Assembly: GCA_947452965.1 (NCBI GenBank)
Contig: CANGEW010000009.1
Span: forward strand, 1 to 64,000
DNA from: Chitinophagaceae bacterium
Lineage (GTDB): Bacteria > Bacteroidota > Bacteroidia > Chitinophagales > Chitinophagaceae
Direction of reading: 5' to 3'
Length of the DNA: 64,000 bases
In this document: positions 9,401 through 16,539 of the stretch, in pieces
Numbering within the stretch: position 1 is the first letter of the stretch
Layout: each line of letters starts with the position of its first letter
The notes under the pieces: generated by a model
What the model was told of the DNA's origin: nothing
What the model saw: the letters and a program-made list of their open reading frames with translations, nothing else
Databases searched by the model: none
Position numbers and translations under genes: made by a program

Positions 9401-9599
9401 AAGTACTGAATGGGAAAACCCTGCGAATTGGGCTTGCGGTATAGTTCCTTCAGTGAACACAAACGTATTTATTGAGTCTGGAAAGCTAAACTACCCTGTA
9501 ATACATTCTATGGCTTATTGTAAATCTTTGCACGTTTCACCCAATGCAACCTTTACAGTGAGTACGGGTTACCATTTAGAAATAACGGGACATAATTAA
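6477..9599 (+). CDS. Large secreted repeat protein (adhesin-like), no sorting tail seen
   Basis: 1040 residues. Signal peptide 1-24 (cut after VSWSQ). Residues about 25-215 form a Ser/Thr-rich beta domain. Four homologous beta-sandwich units follow at about 225-333, 338-457, 459-567 and 572-680; each carries a GPS turn near its start, then [F/Y]E[I/L]S and a strand of the type VYxRLKxGL. Residues about 690-855 resemble a jelly-roll domain, 858-965 a fibronectin-III-like domain, and 970-1040 a short unit with LNYPVI, usually found just before a type IX sorting domain. Such a domain is absent: the stop comes right after LEITGHN. It is probably exported and surface-associated; no catalytic motif is seen and the ligand is unknown. 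It is a lone gene with short gaps on both sides. Confidence 0.8.
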   Translation: MNTTIKKIALITLLFMSCTVSWSQNFTGGWPFASDSLGTSIGNVTCNAAIINSSLFTRLRSYSSVGLKGMGTAGKTTTPSCSALYNAAGATTPISPYMELVCSPNTGYSANIDAFSFKLTADSLSSASMLFSAGYSIDGGITFTGFSISKNGFADTVKGTTGSTMTTGDTFRISAPALSIPVTGSLIIRIIYWKNATGATTSNRIIISPILLSGTTTPGVASPVINNPAPTSITGLSYIEGSGPSTSSNFTVSANYLTSNFIVKAPTNFELSLNGTSFSDSLILVPVSGSVSSTQVYARLKVGLTTGSYIDSIRLYSTGANSKSVVCLGTVVSATAPLLSIPTPSNIQNLNYFVGFGPSVAQSFVISGRNLTDSVKLTVSSAFYEISLTHDTGYINSTTGPLVIPPSGNPWALNNTTIYVRLRAGNTASTTRYLNKTVVVSSIGATSVTDTLNGIIYTPTIFNTPNTLTGFNYLINNGPSASQSFTASAIGPNPLGIKAPANYEISTNASAGFTDSINVAVTLPDSVINTQIFVRLKSGLPLGTYNQNIVLSSNGAISKNISCAGTVTSNLPTITTNVNSLSGFVYQLGNGPSTQRVLTVSGINLTQNVLIKAPAHFEISDTSGSRYADSLSYPVSNNTLAATPVYIRLKAGLNTGSYNDSMVISSTGIAQNFVLNGNVVDFTQPSNVTSYTETFDSSTSTLGSAGTSYYNSTFITVPNWGNWTRSNVGSTSTMGMLIPDSLIRKCPKFRASTNGTYIQTPRLKGVNTISCSVAENTANVTDTLTISDGGTLNNSFIYTTTSASTTTIPNFITLPVPVSPSASSIDSFRFTLGNTSSTHYIDNLTFTFNKPTTQDTGLVLTKSGNSMNLSWNRPNGGNNNQGNIVFVGTGVFTPPTSGVSYKADSTYGLGTALGNYYCVYNGQNSNVNVVGLDSTIIYQVFVMEYNGIQGQSDENYNTTQMATNECENNYWNGTVSTEWENPANWACGIVPSVNTNVFIESGKLNYPVIHSMAYCKSLHVSPNATFTVSTGYHLEITGHN
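7149..8516 (+). repeat. Four tandem coding repeats of about 110-120 codons
   Basis: These encode the four beta-sandwich units of the 1040-residue protein. Shared marks are GPS (residues 243, 357, 478 and 591), an FEIS-like strand about 25-30 residues later, VYARL/IYVRL/IFVRL/VYIRL, and a closing G-T/N-V strand. The units are clearly diverged, so these are old duplications and not a recent DNA-level tandem array. Confidence 0.75.
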
Positions 9600-9639
9600 G
9601 CGCTATTTTAGGCTTGGTTGATACTTGAATAAATAAAAC

Positions 9640-9647
9640 TACCTTTG
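9640..9647 (+). promoter_or_regulatory. -7 promoter box for the pseudouridine synthase pair
   Basis: TACCTTTG fits TAnnTTTG, and a TTG at 9618-9620 stands 19 nt upstream at the -33 position. It supports the ATG at 9688 as the real start. Confidence 0.6.
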
Positions 9648-9687
9648 CAACTCACTCCTGTTGCAAAACAGTATAAAAAGATTCATT

Positions 9688-10689
9688 ATGAGCCAAGCCC
9701 CTTTTCAAAAATTTGTTGTTAAGAAAAAAAACAGTGCGGTTAAAGAAGCCCACCGACAAGAAAAGAAAAAAATAAAAAAAGAAAGAGCTGCTTACTTTGA
9801 TAAAATCAAAGAAGAAAAATACCAGGCCAGAATGGCTAAGAAAAATGCGGCACTTCATCCTAATCAATCGGTTGCTAAAAAATCAGCTCCCTCCCCTACA
9901 AAATCAATCGGTGCTTCAAAAGATTCTAAAGAAAAGAATGTAATTACCGGAGTTATGCCACTAAATAAATATCTGGCACATTGCGGAGTTTGTTCAAGAA
10001 GAGACGCTGTAGCCCTTATCGCCGAAGGTAAGGTTACTGTAAACGGAACCGTGGCAAAAGAACCCGGATATAAAGTACAATCTTCAGATGAAATATATTT
10101 TAACAACAAAAAATTATTCATAACAAAGAATCTGCAGTACATCCTATTAAATAAACCAAAAGACTATATCACCACCACTGATGATCCACAAGGAAGAAAA
10201 ACAGTGTTGCAATTGATTAAGAGCGCAACTGAGGAAAGAGTATATCCTATTGGCAGACTAGATCGCAATACTTCAGGTGTGTTATTGTTAACCAATGATG
10301 GTGATCTTACACAAAAATTGTCTCACCCAAGCTTTGAAATAAAAAAAGTTTATGAAGCAAAATTAGACAAGGTACTTACCAAGGGTGATTTTGATAAAAT
10401 ATTAAAAGGATTGATTTTAGAAGATGGTCAGGTGTTTGTTGACAGTCTGGCTTATGCAGATTCAAAAGACAAATCGATCATCGGTCTTGAAATACACAGT
10501 GGAAGAAACAGAATTGTAAGAAGAATTTTTGAACACCTTGGCTATGATGTAAAAGCATTAGACAGAGTAATGTACGCCGGACTTACTAAAAAAAATGTAG
10601 AGAGAGGGAAATGGCGTTTTTTAAGTGAAAAAGAAATCAGGCTTTTAAAATACATGAACGCTTCTAAAAGAAAAACCAACACCCAATAA
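9688..10689 (+). CDS. RsuA/RluB-family rRNA pseudouridine synthase
   Basis: 333 residues from ATG 9688; a longer reading from TTG 9661 would add nine residues of poor quality. Residues 1-90 are an extremely Lys/Ala-rich extension (KKKIKKERAAYF). An S4 RNA-binding domain follows at about 91-140 (MPLNKYLAHCGVCSRRDAV), then the catalytic domain with GRLDRNTSGVLLLTNDG; Asp192 is the expected nucleophile. Enzymes of this group isomerise a uridine in 23S or 16S rRNA (RluB, RluE, RluF, RsuA); the exact site cannot be assigned. The basic N-terminal tail is common in Bacteroidota members and probably binds RNA. The RluA-type gene follows after 8 bp, so they likely share a transcript. Confidence 0.9.
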   Translation: MSQAPFQKFVVKKKNSAVKEAHRQEKKKIKKERAAYFDKIKEEKYQARMAKKNAALHPNQSVAKKSAPSPTKSIGASKDSKEKNVITGVMPLNKYLAHCGVCSRRDAVALIAEGKVTVNGTVAKEPGYKVQSSDEIYFNNKKLFITKNLQYILLNKPKDYITTTDDPQGRKTVLQLIKSATEERVYPIGRLDRNTSGVLLLTNDGDLTQKLSHPSFEIKKVYEAKLDKVLTKGDFDKILKGLILEDGQVFVDSLAYADSKDKSIIGLEIHSGRNRIVRRIFEHLGYDVKALDRVMYAGLTKKNVERGKWRFLSEKEIRLLKYMNASKRKTNTQ

Positions 10690-10697
10690 TTACCGTT

Positions 10698-11411
10698 TTG
10701 AAAAATAAGTTTTCTATTGTTTTTGAGAATGACGATTTTGTTGCTATCAACAAACCTGCCGGCATGCTTAGTATACCCGACAGAGAGCAAACAGAAAAGT
10801 CTTTAAAGGAATATTTAATTGATCAATTTGGAGCTATTTTCACAGTACACCGTTTAGATAAAGACACAAGTGGGTTAATCATATTTGCCAAAAACGAAAC
10901 AACTCATAAGTTTTTTTCTCGCTTGTTTGAAGATAGAAAAATTGAAAAGTATTATGTGGGTGTTGTATTAGGACAACCCACCCATTCAACAGGCAGTATA
11001 GATGCTCCTATTGCAGAACATACCATCCAGAAAGGTATGATGACCATTCACAGAAATGGAAAACCCTCATTAACTTCCTATGAAGTGCTGGAAGCAAATA
11101 AAAGCTACTCATTGGTATCATTTCAATTACACACAGGCAGAACTCATCAAATTAGAGTACATGCAAAAAACATTGGTCACCCATTGGCTTGCGATCCACT
11201 TTATGGCGATGGGAAACCGGTTTTACTATCTTCCGTAAAAAAGAAATTCAAACTAAGCAAACACGAAGACGAGGAACGTCCAATGATAAGCCGATTAGCC
11301 CTTCACTCCTATAAATTAATTTTCGATGATGAGCAAGGAAATCATCACGAACTAATCGCAGATATCCCTAAAGAATTCAAAGCATTGATGCAACAGTTGA
11401 AGAAATTATAG
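10698..11411 (+). CDS. RluA-family pseudouridine synthase
   Basis: 237 residues without an S4 domain, the short RluA/RluC-like form. The catalytic motif VHRLDKDTSGLIIFAKN has the nucleophile Asp54, and TGRTHQIRVHAKNIGHPL is the second family signature. It acts on rRNA or tRNA uridines; the target is not predictable. The start is TTG at 10698: it places FENDDFVAINKPAG at the usual position in the family, and the first ATG lies inside this conserved motif. It follows the RsuA-like gene by 8 bp. The gene ends at the border of the non-coding repeat block. Confidence 0.88.
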   Translation: MKNKFSIVFENDDFVAINKPAGMLSIPDREQTEKSLKEYLIDQFGAIFTVHRLDKDTSGLIIFAKNETTHKFFSRLFEDRKIEKYYVGVVLGQPTHSTGSIDAPIAEHTIQKGMMTIHRNGKPSLTSYEVLEANKSYSLVSFQLHTGRTHQIRVHAKNIGHPLACDPLYGDGKPVLLSSVKKKFKLSKHEDEERPMISRLALHSYKLIFDDEQGNHHELIADIPKEFKALMQQLKKL

Positions 11412-11945
11412 AAACCGACATTTAAGTTTCAGAGTTTTGAAAGGTTCAAAAGGTTTAAGACGTTTAAAGGGTTGTCTTTGGAGACCTATCGAACATTTGG
11501 AACTTGGAATCTTTCATACCCTATCTTGCGTTTCAGAGGTTTGAAAAGTTCGGAAAAATCAAGAGATTGTGTTCTGAAACCTATCGAACATTTGGAACTT
11601 GGAACCTTCAAACCTTTAACCATAAACCTATGCCTTGGTGCGTGTCGACACGAAATAGGCCTATATTTTCTTGTTTCAGAAGCTTGAGAAGTTCAAGAGG
11701 TTGGCTTGGAAATATTGAACCTTTGAAACCCATCGAACGTTTGGAACTTTTGAACCTTTCCAACCTAATCTTGCGTTTCAGAGGTTAGAGAAGTTCGAGA
11801 AGTTCAAGAGGTTGTCTTTGGAGACCAATCGAACATTTGGAACTTTTTGAACCTTTCCAACCTTTGGAACGTAAAACCGTTTCAGAGGTTAATTTTTGGA
11901 ACTTCTGGAACATGGAACCTTTGTAACCATTTCGAACATTAAAGC
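11412..11945. repeat. Degenerate intergenic repeat array, about 95-bp period
   Basis: A 530-bp non-coding block built from diverged copies of one unit. The core ATCGAACATTTGGAACTT occurs at 11488, 11583, 11732 (one change) and 11828, that is at steps of 95, 149 and 96 bp. A second element, ATCTTGCGTTTCAGAGGTT, is exact at 11523-11541 and 11768-11786, with shorter relatives at 11425, 11671 and 11879. GAAGTTCAAGAGGTTG appears near 11688 and 11802. The left half of each unit is rich in GAAGTTC/AGGTT and the right half in GAACCTTTCCAACC, nearly its reverse complement, so each unit could fold into a long imperfect hairpin. Short open frames inside encode only the repeat and are not genes. Similar AACC/GGTT-rich intergenic repeats are known from other Bacteroidota; function unknown. 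Confidence 0.8.
11641..11664. repeat. Two perfect palindromes inside the long repeat unit
   Basis: CGTGTCGACACG (11641-11652, 12 bp) and ATAGGCCTAT (11655-11664, 10 bp) are perfect palindromes two bases apart. They lie in the extra sequence, about 54 bp, that makes the spacing 149 bp instead of 95 bp. They could be a protein-binding site or the remnant of a small insertion; no gene is attached. Confidence 0.5.
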
Positions 11946-11947
11946 AT

Positions 11948-11978
11948 AAAAAAAGGGCCATGATAGAAATCGCGGCCC
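11948..11978 (-). terminator. Hairpin terminator downstream of the dehydrogenase gene
   Basis: GGGCC (11955-11959) pairs with GGCCC (11974-11978), and inside it GAT pairs with ATC across AGAA, with two mismatched bases per side between the stems. On the minus strand it is followed by seven T. It lies about 100 bp after the stop of the minus-strand dehydrogenase at 12074. Confidence 0.6.
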
Positions 11979-11996
11979 GAATTAATCCAATATCCT

Positions 11997-12060
11997 ATGA
12001 AAAACCGCTTCTAAAACGCATCACCTTTCTTTTTAGTATGTAAGCGGCTAATTATTTTTT
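11997..12060 (+). other. Five-codon micro-ORF overlapping a weak hairpin
   Basis: ATG at 11997 opens the frame Met-Lys-Asn-Arg-Phe-stop (to 12014). CCGCTT (12005-12010), inside this frame, pairs with AAGCGG (12042-12047), and an AT-rich tail with six T follows. On the plus strand this has the shape of a leader peptide with an attenuator, but no plus-strand gene follows within 1.2 kb. On the minus strand the same stem is followed by TTTTT and may be a second terminator for the dehydrogenase gene. The stem is only 6 bp with a 31-nt loop. Confidence 0.3.
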
Positions 12061-12073
12061 AAAAGATCTTGTT

Positions 12074-13150
12074 TTACAGAGAAAGTGATAATTTTTTTGC
12101 CAAATTCCTTAAATCAGTCTCAACTTCCTCTATGATTGGTATCCCTTTCTGACTTCTTTCTTCCTCTATCAACCTCTCAGGATCTCCAGGAACCAATACA
12201 GGCTGTTTTTCACTAATGGATTGTGCATTCCTGAAACGATTGATCCATTGATCCATATTTTTCTTAAAATCTGCAGCAGTTCCAAAAGCATCAATTCTCA
12301 TAGCTCCAAAAAAATGGCCAATTCCTTTTCCAGGTAAATTTTCGGGCATAGGCACATATGCAGGGAAAGGCGGCACCCAAGGTCCAAAATTCGCCCCACT
12401 CAACACACCAGAAAAAATATCTACAATAGATCCTAGCATGTACCCTTTGTGACTACTATGCTCACGATCACTACCCAATGGCAAGAGTGCTCCCCCATTT
12501 TTTAATTCATGTGCATCATAACTGCTATCACCGTCTTTATTTTGCACCCAACCAGTTGGGACAGGCTGATTTTTGCGTTGCAAAATTTCCAGTTTTCCAT
12601 TTGCTGCCGTAGTAGTGGCAAAGTCAGCTACAAAAGGCGGCTGCTCTCCTGCAGGCACCGCTACTGCAATTGGATTAGTTCCTAACATTTTTTCTTTTGA
12701 AAAAGTAGGTGCTACCAAAGCTGAGGCATTAGTCATGGCAATGCCAATCATATCCTTATCCAAACCCATCATGGCGTATTGTCCTGCTATACCAAAATGA
12801 TTGCTGTTTTGAACACTTACCCAACCACTACCCACCTCATTTGCCTTTTTAATAGCGATATTCATGGCAAAAGGAGCAACTACCAACCCTAATCCCGCAT
12901 CGCCATCTACCACAGCCGTGCTTGGTGTTTCATGAATGACCCTAATATCCGCTTTTGCATTAATTCTGCCCACCTCCCATAATCTAACATACCCACTCAA
13001 CCTTGCCACACCATGACTATCTATACCTCTCATATCTGCAACAAGTAAATTTTTTGCAGCAATGTCTGCCTCCCTCTCCCTGCAACCCATTTTTAGAAAA
13101 ACAGATTTAGTAAAATAAAATAACTGTTGATAAGAGAATATTTTTTCCAT
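12074..13150 (-). CDS. Malate/L-lactate dehydrogenase family oxidoreductase
   Basis: 358 residues, full length for the Ldh_2 (YlbC/malate-lactate/ureidoglycolate dehydrogenase) family, a NAD(P)-dependent fold unrelated to classical Rossmann lactate dehydrogenases. Family features include DMRGIDSHGVARLSGYV near residues 44-60 (with the catalytic His), the turn NSNHFGIAGQYAMMG near 129-143 and TNASALVAPTFSKEKMLGTNPIAVAVP. The 2-oxoacid substrate cannot be fixed. It is transcribed alone. An exact -7 box ends 3 nt before the ATG, so the mRNA should be leaderless. A hairpin terminator lies about 100 bp after its stop. Confidence 0.9.
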   Translation of the reverse strand: MEKIFSYQQLFYFTKSVFLKMGCREREADIAAKNLLVADMRGIDSHGVARLSGYVRLWEVGRINAKADIRVIHETPSTAVVDGDAGLGLVVAPFAMNIAIKKANEVGSGWVSVQNSNHFGIAGQYAMMGLDKDMIGIAMTNASALVAPTFSKEKMLGTNPIAVAVPAGEQPPFVADFATTTAANGKLEILQRKNQPVPTGWVQNKDGDSSYDAHELKNGGALLPLGSDREHSSHKGYMLGSIVDIFSGVLSGANFGPWVPPFPAYVPMPENLPGKGIGHFFGAMRIDAFGTAADFKKNMDQWINRFRNAQSISEKQPVLVPGDPERLIEEERSQKGIPIIEEVETDLRNLAKKLSLSL

Positions 13151-13153
13151 AGC

Positions 13154-13161
13154 ACAAAGGT
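13154..13161 (-). promoter_or_regulatory. -7 promoter box for the dehydrogenase gene
   Basis: Reads TACCTTTG on the minus strand, an exact TAnnTTTG. Only 3 nt lie between it and the ATG at 13150, so transcription is expected to begin at about the start codon. Confidence 0.65.
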
Positions 13162-13239
13162 ACTATTCCCAAAAGAATATTACTTCTAGCATCATAAAAC
13201 GAAATAAATATTCAGTTATCTATAAAAAAAATCATTTCG

Positions 13240-13247
13240 TACATTTG
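13240..13247 (+). promoter_or_regulatory. -7 promoter box for the yebC gene
   Basis: TACATTTG, an exact TAnnTTTG match 21 nt before the ATG at 13269. Its distance to the start is typical, unlike the N3-4 cases. Confidence 0.6.
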
Positions 13248-13268
13248 CCGACATAAAATAAAAACATC

Positions 13269-13979
13269 ATGGGAAGGATATTTGAAGTAAGAAAAAGTGC
13301 CATGTTTGCCCGTTGGGATAAAATGGCAAAGAACTTTACACGTATTGGAAAAGAAATTGCTATCGCCGTAAAAAATGGCGGACCAGATCCAGACAACAAC
13401 CCTGCATTGAGAAGATGTTATATCAATGCAAAAGCATGCAATATGCCCAAAGACCGAGTAGAAGCAGCCATTAAGCGTGCTATGGGCAAAGACACTACTA
13501 ACTACGATGAGATTGTATATGAAGGATATGCTCCTCATGGTGTAGCCGTGATGGTAGAAACAGCTACGGATAACTCAACCAGAACGGTTGCGAATGTAAG
13601 AATGCATTTCACAAAAGGCGGCGGCACGTTAGGAACGAGCGGCAGTGTGGCTTTTACTTTTAATCGCATGGGCGAGTTTAAAGTAAAAAATAACAATCTG
13701 AACACGGATGACCTTGAGTTAGAATTAATTGATTTCGGATTAGAAGAAATTGGTGAAGACAGCGAAGGAAATATTATCATCAGAACCGCCTTCAACGAAT
13801 TTGGAAATATGAGTAAAGCCTTGGAGGAAAAAGGCATTGAAGTAGTAACGGCAGAACTTACACGCATTCCCACCAATACTGTAGAATTAGGTGAGGAAGA
13901 ATCTCAGGAAGTATTAAAAATGATTGATAAACTTGAGCAAGATGACGACGTTCAAAAAGTTTATCACAACTTAAAATAA
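13269..13979 (+). CDS. YebC/PmpR family protein (TACO1-like)
   Basis: 236 residues, full family length. The start is recognisable (the first ten or so residues carry the Met-Gly-Arg plus FEVRK pattern of Bacteroidota members, where others have AGHSKW), followed by the conserved [13 protein letters not shown] and [14 protein letters not shown]. Members are annotated as DNA-binding regulators, but work on TACO1 and bacterial YebC points to relief of ribosome stalling at proline-rich stretches; either role remains possible here. It is single-gene and converges on the E1 dehydrogenase with only 6 bp between stops. Confidence 0.93.
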   Translation: MGRIFEVRKSAMFARWDKMAKNFTRIGKEIAIAVKNGGPDPDNNPALRRCYINAKACNMPKDRVEAAIKRAMGKDTTNYDEIVYEGYAPHGVAVMVETATDNSTRTVANVRMHFTKGGGTLGTSGSVAFTFNRMGEFKVKNNNLNTDDLELELIDFGLEEIGEDSEGNIIIRTAFNEFGNMSKALEEKGIEVVTAELTRIPTNTVELGEEESQEVLKMIDKLEQDDDVQKVYHNLK

Positions 13980-13985
13980 ACTATT

Positions 13986-16364
13986 TTATTCAGCTATCAT
14001 TTCTTTAACTACTCTGATTACATCTTCTGTATTAGGCTTTGAAAAGTAATCCCCATCACTACCATAAGTAGGTCGGTGTGCTTTGGCTGTAAGTGTTCTT
14101 GGGGCTACATCTAGCATACGATAACCATTTTGCTGCTCCATAACGTTATTGTACATATACGCAGCAGCACCGCCAGGTACATCTTCGTCAACAAATAAAA
14201 TTCTATTTGTTTTTTGTAATGATTGAGCAATTTTATGATGAATATCAAAGGGTAATAAAGTTTGCACATCTACTATTTCACAAGAAATATTCATTTTTTG
14301 CAATCTCTCTGCAGCTTCCTCCACAATTCGCAACGTAGAACCATAACTTACAATGGTGATGTCCTCACCTTCTCTGATAATGTCAGGAACGCCCAATGGA
14401 ACCGTAAATGTCAAAAGATTTTCTGGCATTTTCTCTTTTAAACGATAGCCATTTAAACATTCGATCATTAATCCTGGATCATTTCCTCTAAGCAAAGTAT
14501 TATACATGCCAACAGCCTGCACCATATTTCTGGGAACACAAACATACATGCCCCTTAGTGCGTTGATAATCATTCCCATCGGAGAACCACTATGCCAAAT
14601 TCCTTCTAATCGATGCCCTCTTGTTCGTACAATCACAGGACAACTTTGTTGTCCGGCCGTTCTAAAATGTGTGGTGGCCACATCATCACTCAATGGCTGT
14701 AATCCATATAGTAAATAGTCAAGGTATTGAATCTCTGCAATGGGACGTAACCCTCTTAATGCCAAGCCTATGGCTTGACCCATGATAGTTAACTCCCTGA
14801 TACCGGTATCGAATATACGCTCTATGCCATACTTTTCTTGCAACCCACTAAATCCTTGATTCACATCTCCTATATTACCAACATCTTCTCCAAATGCAAT
14901 TACTTTTCTATTAGAAGCAAAGAGTTCGTCAAAATATTTGTTAAGTACTTCATATCCATTTAAAACTTGAGCCTCTTTAGCTATGATGGGCTGCTCTACA
15001 GAAACTTTTAATGCGGATTTAGGTCCTTCATTATACAAATGAGAATCAAAAATCTGATCACCGTCAGAAACAAGTTTTGAATAATATTCTTTTATGGGCT
15101 TTAACAAGCTATCATCTTTTATAACTTCTATTATTGTAGCCAATGACTTGATTATATCTCTTCGCATAGGCTCACGCAAAGATTGCAACTCTTGAAGTAT
15201 TGGATTAATGTTAGTTTTGTCAATTGAAGATTGATTGACCAAAGTAATGGTTTCTGCAACAATTTGTTTGATGGGCTTCAAATACTTGTCCCATGCTCTT
15301 TGTTTGCTCTCCTTAACACTAATAATAGCAGCTTCTTCGATGTCATGTAACTGAGATTCTTCCGCCAATGCATTTTCTAATATCCAATGTCGCATCTGCT
15401 TTACACAATCCCATTCTTTTTCCCACTCTAAACGTTCTGCATGTTTATACCGTTCATGACTACCCGAAGTAGAATGTCCTTGTGGTTGGGTCAATTCTTC
15501 TACATGAAAAAGTGCCGGAATATGCGTGTCTCTGATTTTCTGAATGGCATGCTCTAAAATTTCACACATCCCTGCATAATCCCACCCTTTCAACTTGTAT
15601 ATGTCAACACCATTAGAATTGCCATTTTGTTGCAATCCCGATAAAGCATCGGATATCGAGCTTTTGGTGGTTTGAAATTTTTTAGGGACAGAGATGCCAT
15701 AGCCGTCATCCCACACAAATACAGCTAAAGGAACCTGAAGAACCCCCGCAGCATTCATTGTTTCCCAAAATTGTCCCTCACTTGTGGAGGCATCACCAAT
15801 TGTACAAAAGCAAATTTCGTTTCCTCGATTACTCAATAAGGTTTCATCCTGCAAAACAGAAACATTCCTGTAAACCTTTGATGCAAATGCTAGACCTAAA
15901 CCTCTTAACATTTGTCCTGCAGTTGGAGAAATATCACTAGATACATTTTTAAGTTTTGCTAGATCTAACCAATTGCCTGATTCATCTACAAATTTTGTAG
16001 CAAAATGAGCATTCATTTGTCTGCCGCCACTGGAAGGCTCATGAATAAGGTTCGTATCTGCATATAGCTGAGAAAAAAACTGCTCAATAGTAGTGATCCC
16101 AGAAGCAAACATAAAAGTTTGATCCCGGTAATAACCCGACCTGAAATCACCCTGTTTAAAAAATTTAGACATAGCCACTTGTGCCACTTCTTTTCCATCT
16201 CCGAAAATGCCAAACTTTGCTTTGCCTGTTAACACTTCTTTTCTGCCTAATAAACTAGCCTCCCTGCTTTCACAACAAAATTTATAGTCTTTTAAAACTT
16301 CTTTTTGGAAGTTTTCAAAACTCAAACGTTCTAGTTCTTGAGAATCTTGCAATAATGAATCCAT
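13986..16364 (-). CDS. Fused E1 alpha/beta 2-oxoacid dehydrogenase
   Basis: 792 residues joining the E1 alpha subunit (about 1-400) to the E1 beta subunit (about 470-792). The enzyme decarboxylates a 2-oxoacid with thiamine diphosphate and passes the acyl group to an E2 core. The ThDP segment is GDAST followed about 30 residues later by VWDDGYGIS, where most E1 alpha chains have Asn-Asn. The beta half carries FGEDVGNIGDVNQGF, the DTGIRE loop and RTRGHRLEGIWHSG. It is probably a branched-chain or broad oxoacid dehydrogenase, as for other Bacteroidota fusions; pyruvate is less likely but not excluded. No E2/E3 gene is near. A -7 box lies 20 nt upstream of the ATG. Confidence 0.88.
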   Translation of the reverse strand: MDSLLQDSQELERLSFENFQKEVLKDYKFCCESREASLLGRKEVLTGKAKFGIFGDGKEVAQVAMSKFFKQGDFRSGYYRDQTFMFASGITTIEQFFSQLYADTNLIHEPSSGGRQMNAHFATKFVDESGNWLDLAKLKNVSSDISPTAGQMLRGLGLAFASKVYRNVSVLQDETLLSNRGNEICFCTIGDASTSEGQFWETMNAAGVLQVPLAVFVWDDGYGISVPKKFQTTKSSISDALSGLQQNGNSNGVDIYKLKGWDYAGMCEILEHAIQKIRDTHIPALFHVEELTQPQGHSTSGSHERYKHAERLEWEKEWDCVKQMRHWILENALAEESQLHDIEEAAIISVKESKQRAWDKYLKPIKQIVAETITLVNQSSIDKTNINPILQELQSLREPMRRDIIKSLATIIEVIKDDSLLKPIKEYYSKLVSDGDQIFDSHLYNEGPKSALKVSVEQPIIAKEAQVLNGYEVLNKYFDELFASNRKVIAFGEDVGNIGDVNQGFSGLQEKYGIERIFDTGIRELTIMGQAIGLALRGLRPIAEIQYLDYLLYGLQPLSDDVATTHFRTAGQQSCPVIVRTRGHRLEGIWHSGSPMGMIINALRGMYVCVPRNMVQAVGMYNTLLRGNDPGLMIECLNGYRLKEKMPENLLTFTVPLGVPDIIREGEDITIVSYGSTLRIVEEAAERLQKMNISCEIVDVQTLLPFDIHHKIAQSLQKTNRILFVDEDVPGGAAAYMYNNVMEQQNGYRMLDVAPRTLTAKAHRPTYGSDGDYFSKPNTEDVIRVVKEMIAE

Positions 16365-16384
16365 AAAAAACGATAAATATCCAT

Positions 16385-16392
16385 CAAAAATA
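16385..16392 (-). promoter_or_regulatory. -7 promoter box for the E1 fusion gene
   Basis: TATTTTTG on the minus strand, an exact TAnnTTTG match 20 nt upstream of the ATG at 16364. Confidence 0.55.
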
Positions 16393-16539
16393 GGCTTTAG
16401 TAGAGATATTTTTACAATGAATCTGCCAACTTATTGAAATAATGGTCACACAGAAATTGTTAAAAAACAGCAAACACTATAGATTAGTTTAAAAAATTCA
16501 ATGATTTTAGTATCTTTAATCCTCAATTTAAGATACAGA

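Noticed and set aside
11472-11788. Two overlapping open frames of 71 and 94 codons in the repeat block
   Set aside because: They only translate the DNA repeats (TYRTFGTWNL and similar) in shifted frames, have no start context and no protein-like composition.
11412-11945. Repeat block as a CRISPR array
   Set aside because: Unit spacing is uneven, copies are diverged, spacers between repeats are themselves repeats, and there are no cas genes.
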